From Myxococcales bacterium (GTDB lineage Bacteria > UBA10199 > 2-02-FULL-44-16 > JAAZCA01): DNA of 64,000 nucleotides. This document shows, piece by piece, positions 26,802 through 35,117 of the stretch (position 1 is the stretch's first letter; each line of letters begins with the position of its first letter). The notes below the pieces were generated by a model, which had not been told where the DNA came from, made no database searches, and was given only the letters and a program-made list of their open reading frames with translations. The position numbers and the translations under genes were made by a program. The DNA lies in NCBI GenBank assembly GCA_012513515.1, contig JAAZCA010000003.1:1-64000 (forward strand), given 5' to 3'.

Positions 26802-26858
26802 AATATAATAGCGATTAATGACGTTCTTTCGAGTTTCTTCAACGACTCCTGTAAAAAG

Positions 26859-27479
26859 CTATTCGGCTCTAACTTCGATGGTCTCTATCACATCTCCCAT
26901 CCTGATCGCATCGACAATATCCTGCCCCTCCCTCACCTTGCCGAACACCGTGTACTGGCCATCGAGGAAAGGGGTGGGTTCCAAGGTTATATAGAACTGA
27001 GATCCGCTCGAACGCCTCTCGGGATTCACCTCATCGCCCGTGCGCGCCCAAGCCAGTGCCCCTTTCACATGTTTGTGAACCGGATTTATCTCCGCAGGAA
27101 TCGTATAGCCGGGACCACCCGCACCCGTGCCGGTTGGGTCTCCGCCCTGGACGACGAATTCAGGAACAACCCTGTGGAAAGTCAGGCCGTCGTAAAATTT
27201 TCCATCGGCGAGATATTTGAAGTTGGTCACCGAAAGCGGAGCTTCCTTCGGAAACAGATCGCACACTATCTCGCCCTTGTTCGTCTTTATAAGTGCGATG
27301 TAGTTTTTATCTGCTTCCACTGTAGAAACTTTGGGTTCCACCCATGTCGTACCACTGGCCATCAATTCCTCCTTCTGCTGGTTATCCAATTGTTTTGTCT
27401 CATCGGCTGGAGCTTGTTTCCCTTTGCAACCCGCGAAGAGAAGGACCGCGGCCATGAGAACTAATAAAGTTTGTTTCAT
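26859..27479 (-). CDS. Cyclophilin-type peptidyl-prolyl isomerase lipoprotein
   Basis: 206 residues. MKQTLLVLMAAVLLFAGC is a lipoprotein signal (Cys18), placing it in the periplasm on a membrane. The cyclophilin domain (about 58-204) has FHRVVPEFVVQGGDPTGTG (101-119) with catalytic Arg103, and SSGSQFYITL with the Gln/Phe active-site residues. AAAAAGGAG precedes the ATG. It is monocistronic, downstream of the rnf operon on the same strand, from which it is separated by 200 bases with a partial mosaic-repeat fragment (GTGACTGGTGAGGGCTGTCA, 27,603-27,622). Confidence 0.93.
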   Translation of the reverse strand: MKQTLLVLMAAVLLFAGCKGKQAPADETKQLDNQQKEELMASGTTWVEPKVSTVEADKNYIALIKTNKGEIVCDLFPKEAPLSVTNFKYLADGKFYDGLTFHRVVPEFVVQGGDPTGTGAGGPGYTIPAEINPVHKHVKGALAWARTGDEVNPERRSSGSQFYITLEPTPFLDGQYTVFGKVREGQDIVDAIRMGDVIETIEVRAE

Positions 27480-27680
27480 AGCATCTCCTTTTTATAATGC
27501 CGGTTGTACAACATAGTGCGACTGAAGACACTTGAGTCATACCTACATTTGCCACGACAAAACAAGGAAGATTTTTTACATTATCGGGGGACACAAACGG
27601 CCGTGACTGGTGAGGGCTGTCATCCCTTGTGCGACTGTATCTTGATTTGTACAATTTAGCGCTTCAGGGACACAAAAAAA

Positions 27681-28295
27681 TCAATCGACAGCTTTTTTGA
27701 TCTTTTCCACCGCATCGTTAACCGCGCTGCACACTGCCCGCGATGATATCGTAGCCCCTGTTATTGCCTCTATAACCCCGCCATCCTTGTTGACCGCTAC
27801 AGGCGCCTGCTGCTCGTCGAACTGGGTCTGAAACCATGGCCTCAGTCCGCCTTCATCAGGACTAGTACCGGTAATCACGGTTCCCCAAGTCCTTTTAGAA
27901 TCGAGCGCCTCTACCTTATCGCCAAGCCCTGGAGTTTCCTTCTGGTACAAAACCTTGACCCCCTTGATCACGAAATTGAGATCAACCCCTACCATAACCT
28001 GTAGTACGCTGGAATAACCTGAAGCGGCTCCGGTCGCTACATATCCAATTGCATATCCACCCTTCTTCGCAATCCTGAAGGAAAACTTCTCGCCGCCAAT
28101 ATCCTTTGTGACCTCCTCAAAGGAATCGGCATCCGGTATCACGATCTTTAAGGCCTCCTCAACGAGCGCCTTTTGCATCGCATCCTTCTTCGGCTTTGTG
28201 ACCGAATAAAGTGCCGCAAGACTCGCAGCCGAGATAAGCGCCACGATTAGAAGCACGATCGGGAATTTCAACCACTCAGGCATCTTTTGAGACAT
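27681..28295 (-). CDS. rnfG: Rnf electron-transport complex subunit RnfG
   Basis: 204 residues from ATG 28,295 (GGAG nine bases upstream; a TTG at 28,310 is less likely). One N-terminal TM helix (about 6-28) anchors an exported FMN-binding domain. ITGATISSRAV near 178-188 is the flavinylation motif, whose Thr carries FMN through a phosphoester bond after ApbE action. It overlaps the end of rnfD by 20 bases and is the last gene of the operon. The complex couples ferredoxin:NAD+ electron transfer to Na+ or H+ transport. Confidence 0.93.
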   Translation of the reverse strand: MSQKMPEWLKFPIVLLIVALISAASLAALYSVTKPKKDAMQKALVEEALKIVIPDADSFEEVTKDIGGEKFSFRIAKKGGYAIGYVATGAASGYSSVLQVMVGVDLNFVIKGVKVLYQKETPGLGDKVEALDSKRTWGTVITGTSPDEGGLRPWFQTQFDEQQAPVAVNKDGGVIEAITGATISSRAVCSAVNDAVEKIKKAVD

Positions 28296-29343
28296 GACCT
28301 TTGACTCCAAAGAAACGCGGGACGGTGAGTCTGTCTATCACCCACACCGCTGTGTTCATTATGAGTATCGAATAGCAAACCCCTTCCGGATATCCACCGT
28401 AGAGGCGTATCAGCGCAACTAAAATTCCGCACCCGACTCCAAAAATCGTCTGCCCCTTCCCTGTAAGGGGGCTTGTGACCATATCGGTAGCCATAAAAAA
28501 AGCGCCGAGCATCAGCCCGCCGGAGAACGCCTCCGCAGTTGATATTCTTACCAGATCTAACCACCCTCCTTGCAAAACGACGTCCTTCCACAGGAATATC
28601 GTTCCACCAGCGCCATCCGAAACAGGAAGAAACACGGTAAATATCATGACTGTGGCTATATAGCTGAGCGGCAGGCGCCAGTTCACATATCCTTTTACGA
28701 TCAGAAAAATTCCGCCTGCGATAAGCGCAAGAGCGGAGGTCTCTCCGATAGAGCCGGGGATCCTTCCGATGAAAAGATCCATCAGCGAGTAGTGCGAAAA
28801 AATCGTAAGCGGCGCTTCTTTCAAAATGGCGCACGGAGTCGCCTTGGTTACCGCGTCGACCGTTATATTTCCAAATAAATAGTTGGAAAGTATCGGCCAC
28901 TTCGTCATCACGATCTGCCCGGAGTAGGCGGCCAGAAGAAATGCGCGTCCGGCGAGCGCCGGATTCCATATGTTGAATCCAAGCCCGCCAAAAGCCTGTT
29001 TGGCTATCGCTATGGCAAATACGCTGCCGATCACCGGAAGATACAAGGGAACATTCGGCGGCAGAGTGAATGCTAGAAGAAGGCCGGTGAGCGCCGCAGA
29101 GCCGTCGGAGACGGTGACGGGAACGCCCCTAAAACGCTGTATTGCGGCCTCGCACAGTACGGCGGAAATCATGGAGACCGCAACGACCATGAGCGCGTAA
29201 TAACCGAAATATATGGCGGCGACTATCAGCGCTGGAACAAGCGCGATAATGACGCTCCACATGATCCGCTGTATGCTGTCCTTGGTCGCCACATGCGGCG
29301 CGGGACCTACCACCAATTTGCCATCAAAAAGTTGTTCAGACAT
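28276..29343 (-). CDS. rnfD: Rnf complex subunit RnfD
   Basis: 355 residues, polytopic membrane protein with about nine or ten helices. GPAPHVATKDSIQRIMW near 13-29 is typical of the RnfD N-terminus. FMATDMVTSPLTGKGQ near 281-296 is the flavin attachment motif (Thr in DMVTSP). GGGAG precedes the ATG. Lies 25 bases after rnfC. Confidence 0.95.
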   Translation of the reverse strand: MSEQLFDGKLVVGPAPHVATKDSIQRIMWSVIIALVPALIVAAIYFGYYALMVVAVSMISAVLCEAAIQRFRGVPVTVSDGSAALTGLLLAFTLPPNVPLYLPVIGSVFAIAIAKQAFGGLGFNIWNPALAGRAFLLAAYSGQIVMTKWPILSNYLFGNITVDAVTKATPCAILKEAPLTIFSHYSLMDLFIGRIPGSIGETSALALIAGGIFLIVKGYVNWRLPLSYIATVMIFTVFLPVSDGAGGTIFLWKDVVLQGGWLDLVRISTAEAFSGGLMLGAFFMATDMVTSPLTGKGQTIFGVGCGILVALIRLYGGYPEGVCYSILIMNTAVWVIDRLTVPRFFGVKGHVSKDA

Positions 29344-29368
29344 ATTTCGAACTCCCGCTGAAAAAGAG

Positions 29369-30706
29369 TCATTTTTTCTTCGACTGTTCAGACTTCCACG
29401 CCATGTATTCGGCCTTTGCCCTCTTTATATAGTGGACGAGGCTTCTATGCGACGGGCAAGCGAAGGTGCACGTCCCACACTCCACGCAGTCGAGCACATG
29501 GAGATGCTCATATTTTTCCACCTGCCCCGCCTCTATCGCAGCCACCATTTCAGCCGCCATGCCGTGCAGAGGACAAACCTCTATGCACTTTCCGCACCTG
29601 ATGCACGGGCCTGGGCGATGAAGCACAGTTTTATTGAACGCTAGAATGCCGCTCGTTCCCTTGACGACTGGGATATCTGCCGATGGAAGCGCAATTCCCA
29701 TCATCGGCCCGCCCATCACGAGTTTTTTTGTCTTTCTATCGACCCCCTGTCGAAGCAGAAGATCGGCGACCGATGTCCCAATCGGCACGACCAGGTTTGC
29801 GGGTTTTTCCACCCCCTCCCCCGTGACGGTGACGGCGCGTTCAATAAGGGGTTTTCCTTCACAGACCGCTTCGTAGACCGCAAGCGCCGTACCTACATTC
29901 TGAACAACGACTCCGACATCGAATGGAAGTTTCCCCGGAGAGACTTCCCTGCCGAGCAGAGCCTCTATTAGTTGCTTTTCCGCCCCCTGTGGGTATTTCA
30001 CCTTCAGCATCTCGGCGGTGATGCCGCTATCGGACCAGACCGCGTCGCGCATCTTCTCGAACGCGTCGGGCTTGTTTGCCTCCACTCCTATTATCGCTTT
30101 TTCAACCCCGAGCGCCTTCATCATGATTCGAAGCCCAATGGCTACCGCCTTGGTCCTATCTATCATGACTCTGTAATCGCAGGTCATGTAGGGCTCGCAC
30201 TCTACGCCATTGAGAATCAGCACATCGATGGGTTTGTCTTCGGGCGGAGAGAGTTTGACATGAGTCGGGAACGCCGCACCGCCGAGGCCGACAACTCCGC
30301 AATTCTTTATTATCTCCTTGATCTCTTCTCCGTCGAGGCTCTGCCACTCGCGTTTTTCAAGAATGCCATCCAGCCACTCCTCCTGACCGTCCGCCTCTAT
30401 AACTATATGATCGCAGACCTTCCCGCTGACGATAGCACGCTGAACTATCGCAGAAACCTCACCTGAAGTAGGTGCGTGAACCGGGACCGACACATAACCG
30501 GAGGCCTCCGCAAGCACTTGTCCCTTCTTTACCAGATCGCCCACCGAGACGATGCTCTTCGCAGGCGATCCGATATGCTGCAAGACCGGCAGAATCAAAG
30601 TCTTCGGCATCGCGATTTTTTCGAGCGCCACGTCTTTCGACAGATGTTTCATTTCAGGTGGATAAACGCCGCCATGTGAAAATGTCTTCATATTTTTCCG
30701 ATCCAT
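29369..30706 (-). CDS. rnfC: Rnf complex subunit RnfC, NADH-binding iron-sulfur protein
   Basis: 445 residues. FSHGGVYPPEMK near 9-20 opens the family. A Rossmann-like NADH/FMN region includes GLGGAAFPTHVKL near 155-167. Two [4Fe-4S] binding sites are CIRCGKCIEVCP and CVECGTCTFACP near the C-terminus. It is peripheral on the cytoplasmic face. It ends in a basic tail (SEQSKKK) and lacks the long Lys/Ala-rich extension seen in enterobacterial RsxC. No good RBS is seen before either ATG 30,706 or the in-frame ATG 30,691. Confidence 0.95.
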   Translation of the reverse strand: MDRKNMKTFSHGGVYPPEMKHLSKDVALEKIAMPKTLILPVLQHIGSPAKSIVSVGDLVKKGQVLAEASGYVSVPVHAPTSGEVSAIVQRAIVSGKVCDHIVIEADGQEEWLDGILEKREWQSLDGEEIKEIIKNCGVVGLGGAAFPTHVKLSPPEDKPIDVLILNGVECEPYMTCDYRVMIDRTKAVAIGLRIMMKALGVEKAIIGVEANKPDAFEKMRDAVWSDSGITAEMLKVKYPQGAEKQLIEALLGREVSPGKLPFDVGVVVQNVGTALAVYEAVCEGKPLIERAVTVTGEGVEKPANLVVPIGTSVADLLLRQGVDRKTKKLVMGGPMMGIALPSADIPVVKGTSGILAFNKTVLHRPGPCIRCGKCIEVCPLHGMAAEMVAAIEAGQVEKYEHLHVLDCVECGTCTFACPSHRSLVHYIKRAKAEYMAWKSEQSKKK

Positions 30707-30725
30707 TTTGCAAAGAGAGGGGCGA

Positions 30726-31565
30726 TCACTGCTGCGCCTGAGCCTCTTTGGACTTTTTCACCGGCCACAGGCCGGCTGCCTTTCTAACTTCCCTCTGGCT
30801 GAATATCGCACCGGTCGGACACTCCTTCGCGCAGATGCCGCACGATACGCACTTTTCATAATCTATGACCGCCAGGTTATTGACGACGTGAATCGCGTCG
30901 AACTTGCATGAAGTTTCGCACTTCTTGCATCCGATGCATCCAGCCTTGCAATATCTGCGGACTAATTTTCCAGACTCGCAGTTAACACACCCTACGTGAA
31001 CGAGCTTTGCAACCGGTAAAGTTTTGAAGAGGCGTTTGGGGCACACGGCGACGCACTTTCCGCATGCGGTGCATTTCGATTCGTCTACCACAGGAAAACC
31101 GTCAACCATGTGAATAGCGTCGAAGGAACAGGCTGCCGCACAGTCGCCGTAGCCGATGCAGCCGACGCTGCATTCCTTTGGGCCGCCATGAATGAGGTTT
31201 GCTGCCGCGCAGGTTTTTATTCCATCATATTCGAATCTGTCCTGCACATCCCTGCCATGGCACATCATGACAGCGACATCCTTCTCAACGGTTTTGGCCT
31301 CGACCCCCATGATGTCGGCGACCAGATGGGCGACGGCCTCTCCGCCGGGTATGCACCCCGTGATCTCCGCGCTTCCATGAACTATCGCCTTGGCAAAGGA
31401 CGAGCACCCCGCAAGTCCGCAGGCACCGCAGTTGGCGCCGGGCAGGACGTGCTCCACGCTAACGACCCTCGGATCCACATAAACCTTAAAGACTCTCGAC
31501 GCGATGAAGAGCCCTACCCCAAACAGCAGGCCCAACGAACATAGTATTATGATTGCTGGCAACAT
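30726..31565 (-). CDS. rnfB: Rnf complex subunit RnfB, polyferredoxin
   Basis: 279 residues. An N-terminal TM helix (about 3-25) is followed by the Cys motif GANCGACGLAGCSSFAKAI, the extra [4Fe-4S] site of RnfB. Then come several ferredoxin motifs: CSVGCIGYGDCAAAC, CTACGKCVAVCP, CIGCKKCETSC and CVSCGICAKECP. The number of Cys groups suggests at least five clusters. It is expected to accept electrons from ferredoxin. GAGGCG lies just upstream of the ATG. Confidence 0.95.
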   Translation of the reverse strand: MLPAIIILCSLGLLFGVGLFIASRVFKVYVDPRVVSVEHVLPGANCGACGLAGCSSFAKAIVHGSAEITGCIPGGEAVAHLVADIMGVEAKTVEKDVAVMMCHGRDVQDRFEYDGIKTCAAANLIHGGPKECSVGCIGYGDCAAACSFDAIHMVDGFPVVDESKCTACGKCVAVCPKRLFKTLPVAKLVHVGCVNCESGKLVRRYCKAGCIGCKKCETSCKFDAIHVVNNLAVIDYEKCVSCGICAKECPTGAIFSQREVRKAAGLWPVKKSKEAQAQQ

Positions 31566-31623
31566 AACGCCTCACACAAAAGTTTTCAGAAAAATTCAGA
31601 AACGTGCTTCACAATTTTTATCG

Positions 31624-32277
31624 TCACTTCACCAGCCCGGCAAATCCCATGAACGCAAGCGACATGAGTCCCGTACATATGAATGCGATCGGCGCCCCCT
31701 TCATCGCTTCGGGGAGCTGAACATTGTCCAGCTTTTCGCGGATTCCGCTCATCAGCAGTATTACAAGGAGAAAGCCTACTCCTCCGCCAAAGCCCTGAAT
31801 CGTCGTCCTGAAAAAGCTATCCCCCGCGTTCTGAAGCATCCCGAAATCGCTGATATTTAGAAGCGCCACGCCAAGCACCGCACAGTTTGTAGTGATGAGG
31901 GGAAGATATATTCCAAGCGCCTCGTACAGAGGGGGAAGCGCCTTCATCAGAAACATCTCTACCAACTGAACCAATGTGGCGATGACGAGGATGAAAACTA
32001 TCGTAGTAAGGTAGGTGTAATCAAAATCGATCGGCGTCTTTCCGGCTCCCATAAATGAGAAAAATATATTTTCAGCAGAGGGGGCGAGCAGGTAGCGATA
32101 GACGACCCATGAAACCGCCGATGCCATCGTCATGACGAAGATGACCGCTCCCCCCATTCCCAGCGCAGATTTTATCTGTTTGGACACTCCTATGAAGGGG
32201 CAAAGGCCGAGAAATTTCGCCAATACGAAATTATTTATGAGTACTATCGAAATAAAGAGCATGAAATATGACTGCAT
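31624..32277 (-). CDS. rnfA: Rnf complex subunit RnfA
   Basis: 217 residues, about six TM helices. NNFVLAKFLGLCPFIGVSK near 15-33 is the conserved RnfA/NqrE segment whose Cys helps bind a membrane-embedded iron-sulfur centre with the partner Cys of RnfE. The inverted-repeat topology is shared with RnfE. GGAGAGGAT precedes the ATG; the gene follows rnfE by 18 bases. Confidence 0.95.
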   Translation of the reverse strand: MQSYFMLFISIVLINNFVLAKFLGLCPFIGVSKQIKSALGMGGAVIFVMTMASAVSWVVYRYLLAPSAENIFFSFMGAGKTPIDFDYTYLTTIVFILVIATLVQLVEMFLMKALPPLYEALGIYLPLITTNCAVLGVALLNISDFGMLQNAGDSFFRTTIQGFGGGVGFLLVILLMSGIREKLDNVQLPEAMKGAPIAFICTGLMSLAFMGFAGLVK

Positions 32278-32295
32278 ATCCTCTCCGTTTTAAAA

Positions 32296-32910
32296 TCAGA
32301 CTGGTCTTGTCCGTTTATTCGCCCTTCTGTAATTCATCCACGCCATGATAAGGCCTATTACGACGAAGGCGCCTGGGGCCATGACCATCACGGCAGCAGG
32401 CTTGAAAAAAGCTTCGTTGGTGAAATACGAGCTTATCGTGATCCCCCAGATTTTACCGGAGCCCAAGACCTCGCGTATGAAGGCTATCAGCATCAGGGAA
32501 AGGGTAAACCCCAGCCCCATTCCCATCCCATCGAAGATGGATGGAAGTACGCCGTTTTTGGAGGCGAAGGCCTCGGCCCGACCGAGGATGATGCAATTGA
32601 CGACTATCAGAGGGATGAAAATTCCAAGCGACTGGTTGAGCGCAGGCAGATACGCACCCATCACCATTTCAACGACAGTGACGAAGGTCGCGATAACGAC
32701 TATGAAGCAGGGGATTCTGATCTTGGAAGGGAAGAATTTTCCAAAGATGGAGATCATGGCGTTGGAGCAGACAAGGACGAATGTCGCAGCTAGCCCCATT
32801 CCAACGGCGTTTTGAAGCGAAACCGAAACGGCGAGGGATGGGCACAGTCCAAGCATAAGGATGAAAATAGGATTCTCCTTGAAAAGGCCCTTGGTCATCT
32901 CTTTTAGCAT
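32296..32910 (-). CDS. rnfE: Rnf complex subunit RnfE, first gene of the operon
   Basis: 204 residues from ATG 32,910, selected because GGAG lies seven bases upstream and the promoter is at 32,942-32,969. An in-frame extension back to 33,009 would include the promoter. About six TM helices. ENPIFILMLGLCPSLAVSVS carries the conserved Cys partner of RnfA. LGRAEAFASKNG is another family motif. Being first makes this operon E-A-B-C-D-G, a rotation of the common C-D-G-E-A-B order. Confidence 0.94.
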   Translation of the reverse strand: MLKEMTKGLFKENPIFILMLGLCPSLAVSVSLQNAVGMGLAATFVLVCSNAMISIFGKFFPSKIRIPCFIVVIATFVTVVEMVMGAYLPALNQSLGIFIPLIVVNCIILGRAEAFASKNGVLPSIFDGMGMGLGFTLSLMLIAFIREVLGSGKIWGITISSYFTNEAFFKPAAVMVMAPGAFVVIGLIMAWMNYRRANKRTRPV

Positions 32911-32941
32911 GGTATCTCCTGCGGAATCGAAAAGATGCGCC

Positions 32942-32969
32942 CTTATACAAAAAGACTCAAGGATATCAA
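32942..32969 (-). promoter_or_regulatory. Promoter of the rnf operon
   Basis: Minus strand TTGATA (32,969-32,964), 16-base spacer, TATAAG (32,947-32,942). Expected RNA start near 32,935, giving a leader of about 25 bases with GGAG before rnfE. It lies just inside the border of mosaic repeat copy D. Confidence 0.65.
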
Positions 32970-33000
32970 TAAGAAAAGGGGGGTGAGGGGATGGCGACCT

Positions 33001-33122
33001 TTTCGTCATTCGGGGATGACACCATGAATGTCATTCCCGCGGCACTAAGCCGCCGCTATTGCGCGGGGTTCCGACCGCTCACCAGTCACGAGTCACCAGT
33101 CATAAGTCACGGTTGTTGCGGG
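33001..33122 (+). repeat. Mosaic intergenic repeat, copy D
   Basis: CATTCGGGGATGACACC, AATGTCATTCCCGCGGC, GCCGCCGCTATTGCGCGGGG, then CACCAGTCACGAGTCACC and CACGGTTGTTGCGGGA. The blocks match copies A and B, but the GTCACGG block is on the right instead of the left. The neighbouring 33,123-33,174 and 33,355-33,445 hold no evident gene. Confidence 0.78.
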
Positions 33123-33174
33123 AGGGGGTAGAATCCTGATCCCTGATCTTTGATCAGCATTTTGTAAGACTAAC

Positions 33175-33354
33175 TTATATTCGAAAATAATCGTTATTAA
33201 GATCAGAATCAGGATTAAGATGAAGATGAAGATTTTGTGTTCCGTCCCGAAGGTCTATCGTGGCACCCTCCCCGTCGGAAGGCTGCAGGCGCTGGGAGGC
33301 AAGATCCTCACAATATTCAGGGTTTGTTGAACGGATGCAGACGTCATTTCCCAT
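33175..33354 (-). CDS. Possible small hydrophilic protein
   Basis: 59 residues from ATG 33,354, preceded by AGGAG seven bases upstream. The sequence (MGNDVCIRSTNPEYCEDLAS at the start) is acidic and has no recognised family. The last third is encoded by low-complexity GATTAAGATGAAGATGAAG-like DNA, so this may be chance. It lies downstream of the 507-residue protein gene, beyond that gene's terminator. Confidence 0.35.
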   Translation of the reverse strand: MGNDVCIRSTNPEYCEDLASQRLQPSDGEGATIDLRDGTQNLHLHLNPDSDLNNDYFRI

Positions 33355-33445
33355 GGGGATCTCCTGATAACGACAGCTCAGAACCCCCGACAAGATGGGG
33401 CTCACCCCGCACTCCCTCATGGGCAATTTGGTGAAATTGTTGTGC

Positions 33446-33472
33446 AAAAACTTTCGGCCGTTTTACAGGCCG
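33446..33472 (-). terminator. Terminator overlapping the stop codon of the 507-residue protein gene
   Basis: Minus strand CGGCC (33,472-33,468), an 8-base loop containing the TAA stop, GGCCG (33,459-33,455), AAAG, then TTTTT (33,450-33,446). Confidence 0.6.
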
Positions 33473-34986
33473 GATTCAGAGCGCAGTATCTCCATGAAGG
33501 GAACCCCACGGGAACCGTTGCTCGAAGCAAAAAGGACCGGATCATATTTTCCAATCGCAGCTACCGCCCTTTCAGAAATGCCCTTTCTGCGCTCAGCTGG
33601 AACCCCCATAAAATCAAGATACAGTCCGATTTCTTCCAACAGTTCCGGCGACCCCAAGGTGACATAGTTTTTACGATAGAGTTCCTCTAGGAACTCTTTT
33701 TTGCGGCTATCTGACCAGGTTTCTCCGATATCCGCAAACTTTTCGACCATGGCCTGGTACTGCCATGCGAGGCTCCTCATCTCCAGATATTTTTCGGCGG
33801 TCTCCTTGTCTACCTTCAGCAGTGCGTTCATAGGATTTGGCTCAGCCGACATCACAGCCCGAATTTTAGCCTCTAGGCGCCAAATATTTTCGATCGCAAG
33901 AAGGTCGATTCTTCTATCCGTGAAGTTTCCCCAAGCCAGATCCTTCACGCTGCGAAAGCGCTTCGAATAGTGTTCGATCAGCGGTACGTAGCGTGCAAAC
34001 TCCTTGGCAAGCGCCTCGTTATACCCAAAGCGGTCATGGTTGGAGACCGGATTTGGAAGGTAATATACCGCCCTGAAATGGGCGTCTTTTTCGAGTTCTG
34101 GAGGGGGTTCGAATCTTCCTCGCTTCATCTCTATCGAGGACATTGCACGAGCTGCGGGGACTATTTTATATCCGCAGAATTCACCGTAGCACCCCTTCTG
34201 GAAGACCGTCCCTGCGATGAGATTCAAGGCGCCATGAACGCCGGGATTAATTCCTCTAAAGATTTTTGGAAACGAACCTCCCGCCGACGTGACGAAATTC
34301 CCAGCGGAAGTTTCCATCAAGGAGAGATAATCGACCTCCGGCGCACGCCTGAGCCCCGACTCGAAGGCATGGACATGCGCCCCTCCGAGGTCTCTCGGTA
34401 TGCGCGACGGCCTTTTGATTGCGGGAAGTGCCGGGGTATAAATTCCGAATGTGGTGAGGCCGAAGCGAGGGGCCTCGTTCCCTGATGACAAACCCATGCC
34501 GACATCATTCGCAGCATCTCCCTTATTCACGAATATCAAAGCACTGCCGAAGAGACCGCCCCCCTGCGAATCAAACCTGAAATCGCGAGTGAGATAATAT
34601 GCGATCTCTTCATCATGGACATACCTGTCCTTGAACCCATCGCCGTAAAAATTGGACATAACGACGTGATAACAATTCGGCCCGGGAACAGAAGCATCCC
34701 TTCCCAACTTCTCACGCATATAGGTCGGCATATATTCGCTGACATCGTAGAAGCGCAGCCCCGAAGGAAGCGCCGCGGGAAGATCCTTTGCCTCAAAGGC
34801 CTTGTACTGCGATGACCGAAAAAGGACTTTGAGTATCTCAGCATCCATCGACGGAGGAACTCTGGGATCGAGGCCGACAAAAAATGGTGCGGTTCCGATA
34901 TTCGGATAACAAAACGCGTAATTGATGGCGCTTCCGGCAAACTGAAGAGCTCCAGAAGCTGAATTGTAGGATATCATAGAGGACAT
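33463..34986 (-). CDS. Unknown cytoplasmic protein with a Cys-Tyr-His motif
   Basis: 507 residues from ATG 34,986, with GGGAGG six bases upstream; longer in-frame starts lack this. No signal peptide or membrane helix. Residues 101-107 read VPGPNCYH (Cys105, His107), followed by an acidic stretch DRYVHDEEIAYYLTRDF, a hydrophobic strand SALIFVNKGD near 148-157 and HVHAFESG near 204-211. This arrangement loosely recalls NlpC/P60-like papain-fold hydrolases with an N-C-aromatic motif, a resemblance that is weak and unproven. The C-terminal half (about 300-500) looks helical. It sits alone between the NTT-like carrier gene and the rnf operon. Confidence 0.65.
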   Translation of the reverse strand: MSSMISYNSASGALQFAGSAINYAFCYPNIGTAPFFVGLDPRVPPSMDAEILKVLFRSSQYKAFEAKDLPAALPSGLRFYDVSEYMPTYMREKLGRDASVPGPNCYHVVMSNFYGDGFKDRYVHDEEIAYYLTRDFRFDSQGGGLFGSALIFVNKGDAANDVGMGLSSGNEAPRFGLTTFGIYTPALPAIKRPSRIPRDLGGAHVHAFESGLRRAPEVDYLSLMETSAGNFVTSAGGSFPKIFRGINPGVHGALNLIAGTVFQKGCYGEFCGYKIVPAARAMSSIEMKRGRFEPPPELEKDAHFRAVYYLPNPVSNHDRFGYNEALAKEFARYVPLIEHYSKRFRSVKDLAWGNFTDRRIDLLAIENIWRLEAKIRAVMSAEPNPMNALLKVDKETAEKYLEMRSLAWQYQAMVEKFADIGETWSDSRKKEFLEELYRKNYVTLGSPELLEEIGLYLDFMGVPAERRKGISERAVAAIGKYDPVLFASSNGSRGVPFMEILRSESGL

Positions 34987-35034
34987 TTTTAACCTCCCTC
35001 GCAATTGTGATGAACAGGCGGGAGGCTAGCATCA

Positions 35035-35117
35035 GGCGTCGGATAATTCAACTGCTTAGCTAAAAATTATTGATATATAATTATAATTATTTAGATATAA
35101 TTATCTGACTATAAATA
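35035..35117. other. AT-rich intergenic block with TAATTATAATTA repeats
   Basis: About 80 bases, almost pure A/T, with TATAATTATAATTA near 35,075-35,088 and TAATTATAATTAAT near 35,119. It begins at the stop of the carrier gene and lies upstream of the 507-residue protein gene. It could hold that gene's promoter or bind an AT-preferring protein; no specific boxes are assigned. Confidence 0.5.

Noticed and set aside
32911-33009. 33-residue N-terminal extension of RnfE
   Set aside because: The extension contains the promoter; ATG 32,910 has GGAG and gives the normal RnfE start.
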